Shown here one piece after another: positions 1 to 7,512 of a stretch of DNA of 49,364 nucleotides (positions are counted from its first letter, which is position 1; each line of letters begins with the position of its first letter). The position numbers and the translations under genes were made by a program. The notes under the pieces were generated by a model. It ran no database searches. It was not told the DNA's origin and worked only from the letters and a program-made list of their open reading frames with translations. The stretch comes from Rhodopirellula sp. GTDB lineage: Bacteria; Planctomycetota; Planctomycetia; Pirellulales; Pirellulaceae. The stretch spans positions 1 to 49,364 of the forward strand of contig NZGD01000007.1 in assembly GCA_002690925.1 (NCBI GenBank), written 5' to 3'.

Positions 1-49
1 CGCTTGTGGCGTTTGGGGCTACTGACGGTTCGTGCGCGTGCGCGTGGAC

Positions 50-514
50 TCACACTTTGCAATCTGCGGGTGCTTTGCCCCAGGATCCCACAGGCGTAGC
101 CGCTCTTCTTATGAGCCTTGTTTGCAAACATGGCACCTCTGTTACCACGTCAAGCTGTGCCAACTCCTCGATATCACTTGCTAGCTCGGGAAACCTATCG
201 AAGTAGCTGTTAAGGTCAATGGGTTGTCGCATCTCGGCGGCAACACACAACTCAGCATCGATCAGATCAAGCAAATCGCTGGCACGATTCAATTGGGGAA
301 AATCTCGCGAGTACTGCTCAGCACGGACGAGGTAACCATTTCGATGCTGATGCATTAAATCAATGCAGGCGAGATCCAGTAGAGAATTTCGATCGATCAC
401 ATGCCCACCCAACAAACCAACCAATGAAGCAGCAGCGTTCGTTCTTCGCTGTTCATTGAGCCAATTGATCAAACCATCGATCCCTGATCTGGAAACATCG
501 GGAAAATCAGTCAT
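50..514 (-). CDS. Kinase-leader-like hypothetical protein, no kinase domain
   Basis: A 154-residue protein with no recognisable catalytic domain. Its middle part, with the phrase SYFDRFPELASDIEEL, resembles the N-terminal leader that precedes the kinase domain in many planctomycete Ser/Thr kinases. No kinase motif (glycine loop, HRD or DFG) follows before the stop. Frames past the stop were read to the window edge and nothing kinase-like appears. The ATG at 514 was chosen because it overlaps the sigma-factor stop by 8 bases and has GGAG a few bases upstream; a longer open frame starts at 553. The overlap implies translational coupling with the ECF sigma factor. It could be a remnant of a sigma-linked kinase, or a small partner of the sigma factor. 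The assignment of function is weak; that it is a gene is fairly likely. Confidence 0.55.
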   Translation of the reverse strand: MTDFPDVSRSGIDGLINWLNEQRRTNAAASLVGLLGGHVIDRNSLLDLACIDLMHQHRNGYLVRAEQYSRDFPQLNRASDLLDLIDAELCVAAEMRQPIDLNSYFDRFPELASDIEELAQLDVVTEVPCLQTRLIRRAATPVGSWGKAPADCKV

Positions 515-1166
515 TCGCATCTCCATCGTGGAATCCGATTTCCTCACGGACACGATCCAAAGCTCTTCTGACCCGCATTCGAATCGCGTCGGGCTTCACA
601 CCCAGTGACTCACCTATTTCCTGCCAGCCTCGATTTTCGAGCATCATGCCAACAGCCAGTGCATCTTCGTCATTAAGCAGCGACTGAATTCGAGCGATGA
701 CTTCCCGGTGCAATGCAACCTGACTTGGTGATCGGCCTTGGTTCGCAAATGGCAACTCATCAACAGGCATGGATTCGTTGCGACGAAAATCACGACATTT
801 CCTTGCCAACCGTCGAAAGGTATCAAGTACCTGATTATCAATGGCCCGCAATACATAAGCCAAGGCGTCATCGGGCGTGAAGTTTTTTGTATTGAAACCC
901 TTTGCCATCTCCACCATAACATCGTTGCAAATATCCATCGACTCTGCTTGGCCGGTCAAACCATACTGTCGCAACCGTGTCCTCGCCCGACGGCGGAACT
1001 GATCCCCAAACTGACACCACATCGCCTCGACCGACAAACCTTCCCCGGGCCAACGGTTCACACCCGAACCAGGATTCCAATCGTTTAGCTTGCTTTCATT
1101 TTGATCAGTCATCTCAAGCCTATTTGTAATTGCATTCAGATGAAGTAAACCTACGGTATCGCCCAT
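507..1166 (-). CDS. ECF-type RNA polymerase sigma factor
   Basis: Probable extracytoplasmic-function sigma factor of 219 residues (201 if the ATG at 1112 is used). Residues about 50-125 form a region-2-like helical block (ESMDICNDVMVEMAKGF, then ALAYVLRAIDNQVLDTFRR). The C-terminal 55 residues form a region-4 helix-turn-helix, with WQEIGESLGVKPDAIRMRV as the DNA-reading part. No region 1.1 or 3 is visible, as expected for ECF factors. The downstream gene overlaps it and resembles the leader of a kinase, matching the common planctomycete pairing of sigma factors with Ser/Thr kinases in place of a classical anti-sigma factor. The target promoters cannot be read from this window. Confidence 0.85.
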   Translation of the reverse strand: MGDTVGLLHLNAITNRLEMTDQNESKLNDWNPGSGVNRWPGEGLSVEAMWCQFGDQFRRRARTRLRQYGLTGQAESMDICNDVMVEMAKGFNTKNFTPDDALAYVLRAIDNQVLDTFRRLARKCRDFRRNESMPVDELPFANQGRSPSQVALHREVIARIQSLLNDEDALAVGMMLENRGWQEIGESLGVKPDAIRMRVRRALDRVREEIGFHDGDAND

Positions 1167-1705
1167 GTGCCACTTTGCATATCAACTCAGTGTATCTCTT
1201 CATGCTTTGAACAGCAGTCGAATCTTTTGGCACCACGCAATGATCGAAACCCTAATTTGATCATGCCGCCAAAGCGATCTGGTACTCCATCGGCCTCCAT
1301 TTCATGTGCCGGTCACTGTGCCCTGTGGTCCATGAATACTTCAATCCAGACTGCACCCCAAACAATGGGCGTCAAGTTCCACACAAACGAACAAAATGCT
1401 TCAATATGCGGATGAATGCGTGCTTGGCTGGCAAAAAACACTCAACTACAGAAGGCGCAAAAGTCTCGAGAACCATACACATTCTCATGCGAATGAACTT
1501 GGTTTCAAGCGACTACGCACACCCGACCGAGAATGCCACAACAGAAAAGCCCCAACCTGATTGAATACAAGACAGCGGAAAGAGCCGGCAGTGTCTTCCC
1601 TAGCGAGGTGGATTTTTCAGTTCACACTTTGCCCCGATACCTTACATCAAAGCACAGATACCTGTATCTGGTTTCACCACAAAACAAGCATCCATCACCG
1701 GCATA
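1167..1705. other. Non-coding stretch between sigma factor and FHA gene
   Basis: No convincing gene was found in these 539 bases; the short open frames lack family features and starts. The only structure noticed is the inverted repeat at 1655-1670, two 7-base arms CAGATAC and GTATCTG separated by two bases, 36 bases beyond the stop of the FHA gene. It could be an operator or a weak 3' hairpin; no T-run follows on the minus strand. The stretch presumably also holds the sigma-factor promoter, which I could not place. Confidence 0.4.
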
Positions 1706-4519
1706 CTACTCGTTATCCACAGTGATGTTCTTGTCCTCCCTCGACTCCTTTTCGCTTTTCGCTGATGGAGGACTAGCTTCTTGAAACAACTTTCTTGCTT
1801 CAAGTGCATAGGCGACCGCAAGGAGGCTCGTCATCGCAAAGGCTACATAGGCTGGAAGTCCCGCAAACAAGGCATAACAGACGCCTCCAACTAAAATCGA
1901 ACCCAAGGCTCCAACCAAGCGAACCACAGCCTTTATTTTCAAGTGATGAGATCGCAGACGCTGATTACAACCATCAACAACACGGGCAGACGCATTTGCT
2001 AGTTCACGCATCCCATCAGCATCAGGGCAACTCTCTGCCGCAAGTTCCCCACGGCCACGCGTCGCATTCGCAACAGTCGATTCGAGGTCATACTCCGGAC
2101 TTGCACTTACATCAAACGAGCCACCTCCCGGAACGTAAGTTTCCTCACCATTGCCACGTACTTGTTCTATCAACCGATTCATGTACGCTTCCATCGAATC
2201 ATTTTTCCCCAGCCCGGAGATTAATGGGTCATCTAGAAACGGTGAATCACGTGAGACCCCATCATCTTCTCCATTTCCCGAAAATGATTCCTCAGGAATA
2301 ACGTTGTTGTCACAACAACCACCGGGTGCTTCACTCTGGTCAACAACGGCAGTCTCACTATCCGGCGCCATCTCTTGATCCATACCAAGGAAACCCGGAT
2401 CATCCCTCGACACATCACCGGCTTCAATATCAGCTTCATCCAACTTGTTCGTGCTATCGCAAACGCTTGAGCCTGACCAATCACTCGTCTCTGCAGGGTC
2501 GTCAGATTCATCCTCACCAGCATCGATGTCAGCGAAGAGGCCCACAGACTCGGTCGTCATGTGGGCAGTCCAACTTGAACCTTCAGTTTGGTGATTTGAA
2601 TGCGTAAGGCTCACCGCAGCATCCAGGTCAGCTTGACTTTCAGCCAATGCAATTGATGTGATGCCAGCCTCACGCTCGGTTTCCGGCAGCGTCACACCCG
2701 TCATTGAGCAGGCATCATCTCCAGCTTGAACCGCCTCATCTTGGCTGTCGTCTTGGAGGTCCAGCGAACAGACCAAGCCTGCCTGCCCCCCCTTTTTTTC
2801 GTTGGCATCGACGGTTGGACCTTCCGCAACTTGTTGACCAAGTTCCTCAAGAGCTTCAACAGCTGAAACATCGAGACCTTCGGTGCCAACCTCTTCCCAG
2901 ACAGCGTCAGCGTGATGCAAATGCGACGCATCTGATCGTTTCAAGCCATCCTGACGTTGCTCGGCCGCTTCCAGCCTGACCAGAGTCTGCTCATGATCAA
3001 GCTGCAGATCCCCAACCCGCTCCGTGGCCACTTCCAACTGTTTTCGAAGCGACTCAACCTCCTGCTGGCTAGGACTTGCCTCCAGCCTCGAACGCGCCTG
3101 ATCTCGCTCCTGCTTTACCTCGTCTAGTCGTTGATTCACCGTTGCATTCGCTTGCCGCAGCTCGTTCAGTTCAAAATTCGCCTGATCCATTTCAGTGCTG
3201 AGTTTTTCGAAGGATGACCTTAGCTCATTGGCTTCAATCATCCATGTCTCCCGCTGCTCACCATCCCGCTCGTCACTTTCTGAAACAAGCTGCTCCAACT
3301 GCCGCACAGATGAGGAAGCCTGCTCACAATCCTCACGAAGCATTTCCGACTCACTTCGAGCGTCCGCCACAATCTGCTGCAGTTCTTCTACTTGAAGCCT
3401 GAGACTCTCGGATGCCTCAAGTTCAGATAACAAAGTCGACTCCGCCACGTCCGCTATGTGGCAGCTGATACGCGAGTCAGTGTGTTGTTCTTCAAAGCGA
3501 TCAGATGGTTGCTCCAAGATTACTTCCTGAGAATGGCACTCATCTTCCTGGAAGTCATGTTGCTGAATCTCCTCGAGTGCTACGAAGTCTGACTGTTGCT
3601 GTGTCAGCTGTTCCATTTTAGCACTCAGCAATTTGAATTGCTCGCGCCACTGGTCAACTTCGCGACTTAGTAGGTCACGCCATTGCTGATACTCAAGCGA
3701 GGTATCGTCAGCATCATTATTCAATGACGATGTCTCGGAACAACATGGCGTTTGATTTTCCTGAGCATCCGTGTTTTCATGAATACTCGAATCAGCCATG
3801 TTTGAATCAACACGGCCATCAACTGCCGCGATCTCCTCAGGCTTTTCGTCACATCCCTCACCGCTCGAATGAACTGCAGCTGGTGTTACGGATAAGAGTT
3901 CAAATTGATACTGTCCCAGACGTAGGATGTCTCCTACTCGCAAATTTGCCTCCATTGTCTGCGTCGCGTTGACTTCAACCGGGACGGAGTAGGCACGTAC
4001 GATGATTCGTGAATCATCACAAAGCAGCACGGCATGCATCGGCCGTAGCATCTCGTCGCACAGACGGATTGAGCATCCTTTGGCGCTGCCAAATGTATAA
4101 CGATCTCCGGTTAGTCGAAGACGCCGCACAGGTGCGTCTGGACATGTCACACAAAATTCAATCGCCCCATGATCACGAGGCTCTATTTCCAGCACTCCAT
4201 CAACGCAATCTGTGATGGGACTCTGCACATGATCTACCGATTTCTGAATCACCGAGGGTTTCTCAAACGATTGCTTTTTGTCACCAGGCTTCGGTACCGA
4301 ACCATTCACCAAGGGCTGGCTTGGTGTCCTCGCCACGGGAGACTCCTGCACTGGTGTGCTTTTTTCATTCTCCCCCGCAGAAGTAATTTCTGATGCGTTC
4401 GAACTGATGACATGGTTGGACTTTCCAATGTCAGCTGAGACCTGCCCTGCTTGATTGGCAGCATCCTCAAACGGCGATCCATTCGTTTGGCTCGTATTCA
4501 CCGCCTCTGTTCCTTCCAT
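1706..4519 (-). CDS. FHA-domain coiled-coil membrane protein
   Basis: Large 937-residue protein with a phosphothreonine-recognition module. In order: a Ser/Thr/Pro-rich leader (1-115); an FHA domain (about 118-210) with the typical strands around RYTFGSAKGCSIRL and the late segment VGDILRLGQYQFELL; a linker; a long coiled coil rich in Glu, Gln, Leu and Arg (about 275-535); a very acidic low-complexity stretch (about 540-840); and two closely spaced hydrophobic segments (about 868-906) before a charged tail. The ATG at 4519 is preferred over a GTG seven codons upstream. FHA domains bind phosphothreonine on kinase substrates, so this is probably a membrane-anchored scaffold that reads Ser/Thr kinase output. 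The nearby sigma/kinase-leader genes fit that, but a 539-base gap separates them. No enzyme domain was seen. Confidence 0.8.
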   Translation of the reverse strand: MEGTEAVNTSQTNGSPFEDAANQAGQVSADIGKSNHVISSNASEITSAGENEKSTPVQESPVARTPSQPLVNGSVPKPGDKKQSFEKPSVIQKSVDHVQSPITDCVDGVLEIEPRDHGAIEFCVTCPDAPVRRLRLTGDRYTFGSAKGCSIRLCDEMLRPMHAVLLCDDSRIIVRAYSVPVEVNATQTMEANLRVGDILRLGQYQFELLSVTPAAVHSSGEGCDEKPEEIAAVDGRVDSNMADSSIHENTDAQENQTPCCSETSSLNNDADDTSLEYQQWRDLLSREVDQWREQFKLLSAKMEQLTQQQSDFVALEEIQQHDFQEDECHSQEVILEQPSDRFEEQHTDSRISCHIADVAESTLLSELEASESLRLQVEELQQIVADARSESEMLREDCEQASSSVRQLEQLVSESDERDGEQRETWMIEANELRSSFEKLSTEMDQANFELNELRQANATVNQRLDEVKQERDQARSRLEASPSQQEVESLRKQLEVATERVGDLQLDHEQTLVRLEAAEQRQDGLKRSDASHLHHADAVWEEVGTEGLDVSAVEALEELGQQVAEGPTVDANEKKGGQAGLVCSLDLQDDSQDEAVQAGDDACSMTGVTLPETEREAGITSIALAESQADLDAAVSLTHSNHQTEGSSWTAHMTTESVGLFADIDAGEDESDDPAETSDWSGSSVCDSTNKLDEADIEAGDVSRDDPGFLGMDQEMAPDSETAVVDQSEAPGGCCDNNVIPEESFSGNGEDDGVSRDSPFLDDPLISGLGKNDSMEAYMNRLIEQVRGNGEETYVPGGGSFDVSASPEYDLESTVANATRGRGELAAESCPDADGMRELANASARVVDGCNQRLRSHHLKIKAVVRLVGALGSILVGGVCYALFAGLPAYVAFAMTSLLAVAYALEARKLFQEASPPSAKSEKESREDKNITVDNE

Positions 4520-5091
4520 TTTGAACACCACGCTTCTCACGTCGTGGGTACCGAATCTCTGCTGTCATCCATTAGCGCGGCGAATCTTGCACCGTAAATC
4601 CAAAGGGAGGGTGCGCAGAGATGCCTAATCTTCTTTTCGGTAATAACCTTTCTGCCGGTTAGACAAATTATGCCTAGCAGGATAATCCATGCCGATCCTG
4701 GAGTTTCACGGGCGGCCAACCCCCACTGCAGAGCTATTTCGGCAATTGGTTTCAATACGAAACTGTCCGGCTCACGAGGGATACCGCGACAACTTCGGAA
4801 GAAGCCTCAAGGTGTTTACTGACAAGGGTTTAGGAAGAACACTTCCTTCGATTCAGTGTTTAATCTGTATGAAAAACGTGAAAGGAGCGACCCGCATCCT
4901 ATGATTGCGGCACTCGGGAAGTGCTGTGGAGAAACATCTCCTCACTCTGCTGCGTAACGCCTTACACAGCAGAAGGTGTTTGAGCTCGATTTATCGGTTG
5001 AGCCCAGCGCAGCTTTGCTCGTTGAGCAAATTTTCCGCCCCCATGTGCACGCCTGATCGCGGCGGCCTTCTTTTCCCAATGAGGTAATGCG
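4520..5091. other. Divergent intergenic region with a small hairpin
   Basis: These 572 bases separate the FHA gene (minus) from the DksA-like gene (plus) and should contain both promoters. Small open frames here have no recognisable content. A 7-base-pair hairpin lies at 5014-5030 (TTTGCTC, loop GTT, GAGCAAA) followed by TTTT, about 60 bases before the dksA-like start. It resembles a weak terminator or attenuator in the dksA leader. A GAGGT just upstream of 5092 is the likely ribosome-binding site of that gene. Confidence 0.4.
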
Positions 5092-5505
5092 ATGTCACGA
5101 AAAGAATCGATCAAGAAATTACGTGAGCAATTAATCCGTCGGCGCGCCGCACTGCATCGCGCCTTGGAAGGTGACCTGAGCCTGCTTAGAGAGCTTCACC
5201 AAGAACGGACCGGCGACATCCTGGATGCCGCGGCTGACACCATGCAAGACGAACTCAACAGTCAGCTTGTGGAGGCAGAGAGTCGCGAACTCAATGCGAT
5301 CAACAGTGCGATTGCCCGTCACGGCCGAGGAACCTATGGCGATTGTGAGGGCTGCGGTAAACCGATTCCTCTGAGCCGACTGCGAGCGATACCCTATGCA
5401 ATCGACTGTATCGATTGTCGGCGGAAAGCAGAAAGTCGTGGCGTTGGTGGTTCGGCCACGATGTGGAATCGAGTCTTTGATAAGGCTGAAGCCGACTTGG
5501 TGTAA
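5092..5505 (+). CDS. DksA/TraR-family zinc-finger protein
   Basis: A 137-residue member of the DksA/TraR C4-type zinc-finger family, whose proteins enter the RNA polymerase secondary channel or act as general regulators. The N-terminal half is an alpha-helical coiled coil (about 1-78) with the acidic tip segment DILDAAADTMQDE. The zinc finger is C85-x2-C88 and C106-x2-C109, spaced as in the family. Length is close to E. coli DksA (151). The start has GAGGT 12 bases upstream. The gene is monocistronic: a long leader precedes it and a rho-independent terminator lies about 200 bases downstream. Whether it acts with ppGpp like true DksA or is a shorter TraR/YbiI-type relative cannot be told here. 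Confidence 0.88.
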   Translation: MSRKESIKKLREQLIRRRAALHRALEGDLSLLRELHQERTGDILDAAADTMQDELNSQLVEAESRELNAINSAIARHGRGTYGDCEGCGKPIPLSRLRAIPYAIDCIDCRRKAESRGVGGSATMWNRVFDKAEADLV

Positions 5506-5871
5506 GCGCAAACCACTTAACTTGCGAAATCGTTACACAACTTAAACGACTGTCATGACGACCGTCGACGTCTGACCGTGCGGAACTAATTCGTCCTACC
5601 AACTGAAACGGTCCTCGGAATCTTTTCAGCTGTGCGTTCTGCAGTCGGCGACTGGTGGTCATATTACAAGATGTGTTCGGATTTTGCGTCTTCGTAATCC
5701 GATGCGACCGGACGAATGTTCGGTCGTTTTTTAATGCGCCGCGAATAGCGATTGTTCCAGTTACTTCGTTGACGGATGCCAGACGCATGAACCAAAAAGT
5801 AGATGGCATGAATCGTCGATAGATACTTTTGCGAACCTCCCCCTGAACACTCCCTATCAGGTCTCCAGCAC
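5506..5871. other. Intergenic region after the dksA-like gene
   Basis: These 366 bases contain the terminator at 5705-5732 and the presumed promoter and leader of the serine protease gene. Minus-strand open frames across it have no family features and run through the coding sequence of the dksA-like gene, so they are treated as spurious. Confidence 0.4.
5705..5732 (+). terminator. Rho-independent terminator
   Basis: CGACCG at 5705-5710 pairs with CGGTCG at 5721-5726. Three further pairs (one G-T) extend it to a 9-base-pair stem closed by the tetraloop GAAT, followed directly by six T residues. It ends plus-strand transcription about 200 bases after the dksA-like stop. The long 3' untranslated stretch leaves room for a small RNA, for which there is no further evidence. 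Confidence 0.75.
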
Positions 5872-7059
5872 ATGTCTTTGTACTTTCTTCGCTGCCTCCC
5901 CATGCAGCGAAAAATCATCTTTCTGTTTTACGCAGCAGCATTCACGTCTTGGCCATCTGTTTACGCGCAGGACGCTCAAACCAATCAACGCTCGGTAAGT
6001 GTCCGCCAACAGTCTTCCGCCCCCGCCATGTCCGTTGGTACGACAATCGACACAGAGCGTGAACGGCTGTACAACGAACTCGCGGAAGAGTTCGCCGCTT
6101 TCAACCGACTTGGGAATCTAGTCCGACGCGTCTCCACCTTGGTCAAGCCAAGCGTGATTCACATTGAAGCCCACAAGACCGAAGAACGTGGTGGAACTCA
6201 AGAGTCGTATGACGAAGCGGGTAGCGGAGTTGTCTTGCAGTTCTCTAATGATGAGTTCTGGGTGCTTACCAATCGGCATGTGGTAGCAGGTGCTAAACCG
6301 AGTGAGATCCTGCTGCGTTCCAGCAGTGGGAACGAGTTCTACCCAGAAAAGGTTCTGACCGATGCAAGTACAGACGTTGCCGTGATGAAGATTGAACAGC
6401 CTGAAATTCCTGCCGCACGTTTGGGAGATAGTTCAGGCGTCGGTATCGGTGATTTCGTCATTGCCATTGGCAGCCCATTTGGGCTCAGTCACTCGGTGAC
6501 CTTTGGTATCCTGAGTGCCAAGGGCCGTCGAGACTTATCGCTGGGTGCACAGAAGATTGACCTGCAGGATTTTTTCCAGACTGACGCGGCCATCAATCCT
6601 GGCAACAGTGGAGGCCCGCTGCTGAACCTGTTGGGCGAAGTGATTGGTCTGAATACCGCCATCGCAAGCAGTAGCGGCGGGAGCGAGGGAATTGGGTTCG
6701 CGATTCCGATCAACATGGCAATGCGTGTTGCCGAGCAATTGATTCAGAATGGTCGACTCCGGCGGGGATATTTGGGCGTCACACTCGACCCGGACTTCTC
6801 CGTGGCTGACTTGGCGACGGCTGGCTACGGCACAATTTCAGGAGCCCTTGTTAAAGAGGTCCGCGAAGGTTCGCCAGCTGCAAAGGCACGCCTACGCAGC
6901 GGTGACATCATTGTCCTTTTCAATGGAGATACAGTTGAAAACGATGACCACCTCGTCACCCAAGTCGGACTGACCGCTGTCGGTGATTCAATTCCAATGA
7001 TCATTCTCCGTGATGGAAAGCGATATCGCACAGAAGTCACGTTGACTGATCTCATGTAA
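5872..7059 (+). CDS. Secreted DegP/HtrA-like serine protease
   Basis: A 395-residue trypsin-like protease with one PDZ domain, acting outside the cytoplasmic membrane in protein quality control or processing. A signal peptide ends near residue 32 (hydrophobic IIFLFYAAAF, then VYAQ). The catalytic triad is visible: His136 in TNRHVV, Asp168 in STDVAVMKIE, and Ser246 in NPGNSGGPLLN. The PDZ domain covers about 299-393, with RGYLGVTLD as its carboxylate-binding loop. A single PDZ is typical of DegS/HhoB-type members rather than DegP/DegQ with two. An in-frame ATG at 5902 would give a more ordinary signal peptide and is a real alternative; 5872 has AGGT upstream. A strong hairpin follows the stop. 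Confidence 0.9.
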   Translation: MSLYFLRCLPMQRKIIFLFYAAAFTSWPSVYAQDAQTNQRSVSVRQQSSAPAMSVGTTIDTERERLYNELAEEFAAFNRLGNLVRRVSTLVKPSVIHIEAHKTEERGGTQESYDEAGSGVVLQFSNDEFWVLTNRHVVAGAKPSEILLRSSSGNEFYPEKVLTDASTDVAVMKIEQPEIPAARLGDSSGVGIGDFVIAIGSPFGLSHSVTFGILSAKGRRDLSLGAQKIDLQDFFQTDAAINPGNSGGPLLNLLGEVIGLNTAIASSSGGSEGIGFAIPINMAMRVAEQLIQNGRLRRGYLGVTLDPDFSVADLATAGYGTISGALVKEVREGSPAAKARLRSGDIIVLFNGDTVENDDHLVTQVGLTAVGDSIPMIILRDGKRYRTEVTLTDLM

Positions 7060-7072
7060 CCGGTGAAGTCTA

Positions 7073-7098
7073 CACGCTGTTGGCGAACCAACAGCGTG
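7073..7098 (+). terminator. Strong hairpin after protease gene
   Basis: A perfect 11-base-pair stem, CACGCTGTTGG (7073-7083) against CCAACAGCGTG (7088-7098), closed by CGAA, starts 14 bases after the protease stop. There is no T-run behind it on either strand, so it is more likely a 3' stabilising or pausing structure than a classical intrinsic terminator. Being perfectly paired, it could act on both strands. Confidence 0.55.
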
Positions 7099-7208
7099 CA
7101 GACACGGTGTGTTACTCGCGAAATCAAGTGCGAAAAGTCGCCGCTGCTGCTAACGTGCAAGCGAATACTCCGGGGTGCCCTGCCCCAAGGGTTCACCGCT
7201 ACACCACT

Positions 7209-7270
7209 CCATGATTCACGTCCATGATTCACGTCCATGATTCACGGTTGAATGGGTTCAACATTCAACC
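7209..7270. repeat. 13-bp tandem repeat plus inverted repeat
   Basis: Three copies of ATGATTCACG with a 13-base period start at 7211, 7224 and 7237 (full unit CCATGATTCACGT). Directly after them GGTTGAAT (7246-7253) can pair with ATTCAACC (7263-7270), while GTTGAA (7247-7252) can instead pair with TTCAAC (7257-7262), giving two mutually exclusive hairpins. The function is unknown; repeated binding sites for a regulator or a small mobile repeat are both possible. Confidence 0.7.
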
Positions 7271-7512
7271 CTTCGCAATGCTCGATTTTTGACGGTGTTT
7301 TGAGTTTCGCTTGTGGGTGCAGTGGAACAAGGGCGGTGAATCCCAGTCATTTCCGAGTCAGGCTGCAAGCTTCTTACTTGCAGCATGCCAGCTTGTGAGT
7401 TGTCTCCCGTGACCGGGCACCTCGTGCGACTCACCCGGACTCGTCGAAGGACTTTCGCGCTGGCTCTTTGGTTCATTTGCCAGTCTTGCTGGTTTCTTTT
7501 TTGCGAATGGGT

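Larger units (their letters stand above)
7060..7512. other. Intergenic region with hairpin and tandem repeats
   Basis: A 453-base stretch between convergent genes (protease, plus; MATE transporter, minus). It contains the hairpin at 7073-7098, three tandem copies of a 13-base unit, and an adjoining inverted repeat (entries below). Short open frames overlapping it have no family features. No protein gene was recognised. Confidence 0.5.

Noticed and set aside
29..46. Alternating GCGTGCGC stretch that could form Z-DNA
   Set aside because: Very short and at the window edge; no supporting context.
1..50. Possible frameshift continuing the kinase-leader gene into a kinase at the left edge
   Set aside because: The alternative frame past the stop is rich in Arg and Ser and shows no kinase motif; too little sequence is visible to claim a frameshift.
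1167..1784. Several plus-strand open frames between the sigma factor and the FHA gene
   Set aside because: Short, overlapping one another in different frames, with unusual composition and no recognisable motifs.
4537..4755. Minus-strand 72-residue open frame just upstream of the FHA gene, overlapping it by four bases
   Set aside because: No family features, no ribosome-binding site, and the overlap is with the GTG-started form of the FHA gene, whose preferred start is further in.
5300..5809. 169-residue minus-strand open frame across the dksA-like gene and its terminator
   Set aside because: It crosses a clear plus-strand terminator and a recognised gene and has no domain.
7482..7507. Hairpin CCAG-TCTTG-CTGG followed by TTTCTTTTTT on the plus strand
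   Set aside because: Only four to five base pairs and no plus-strand gene ends nearby.
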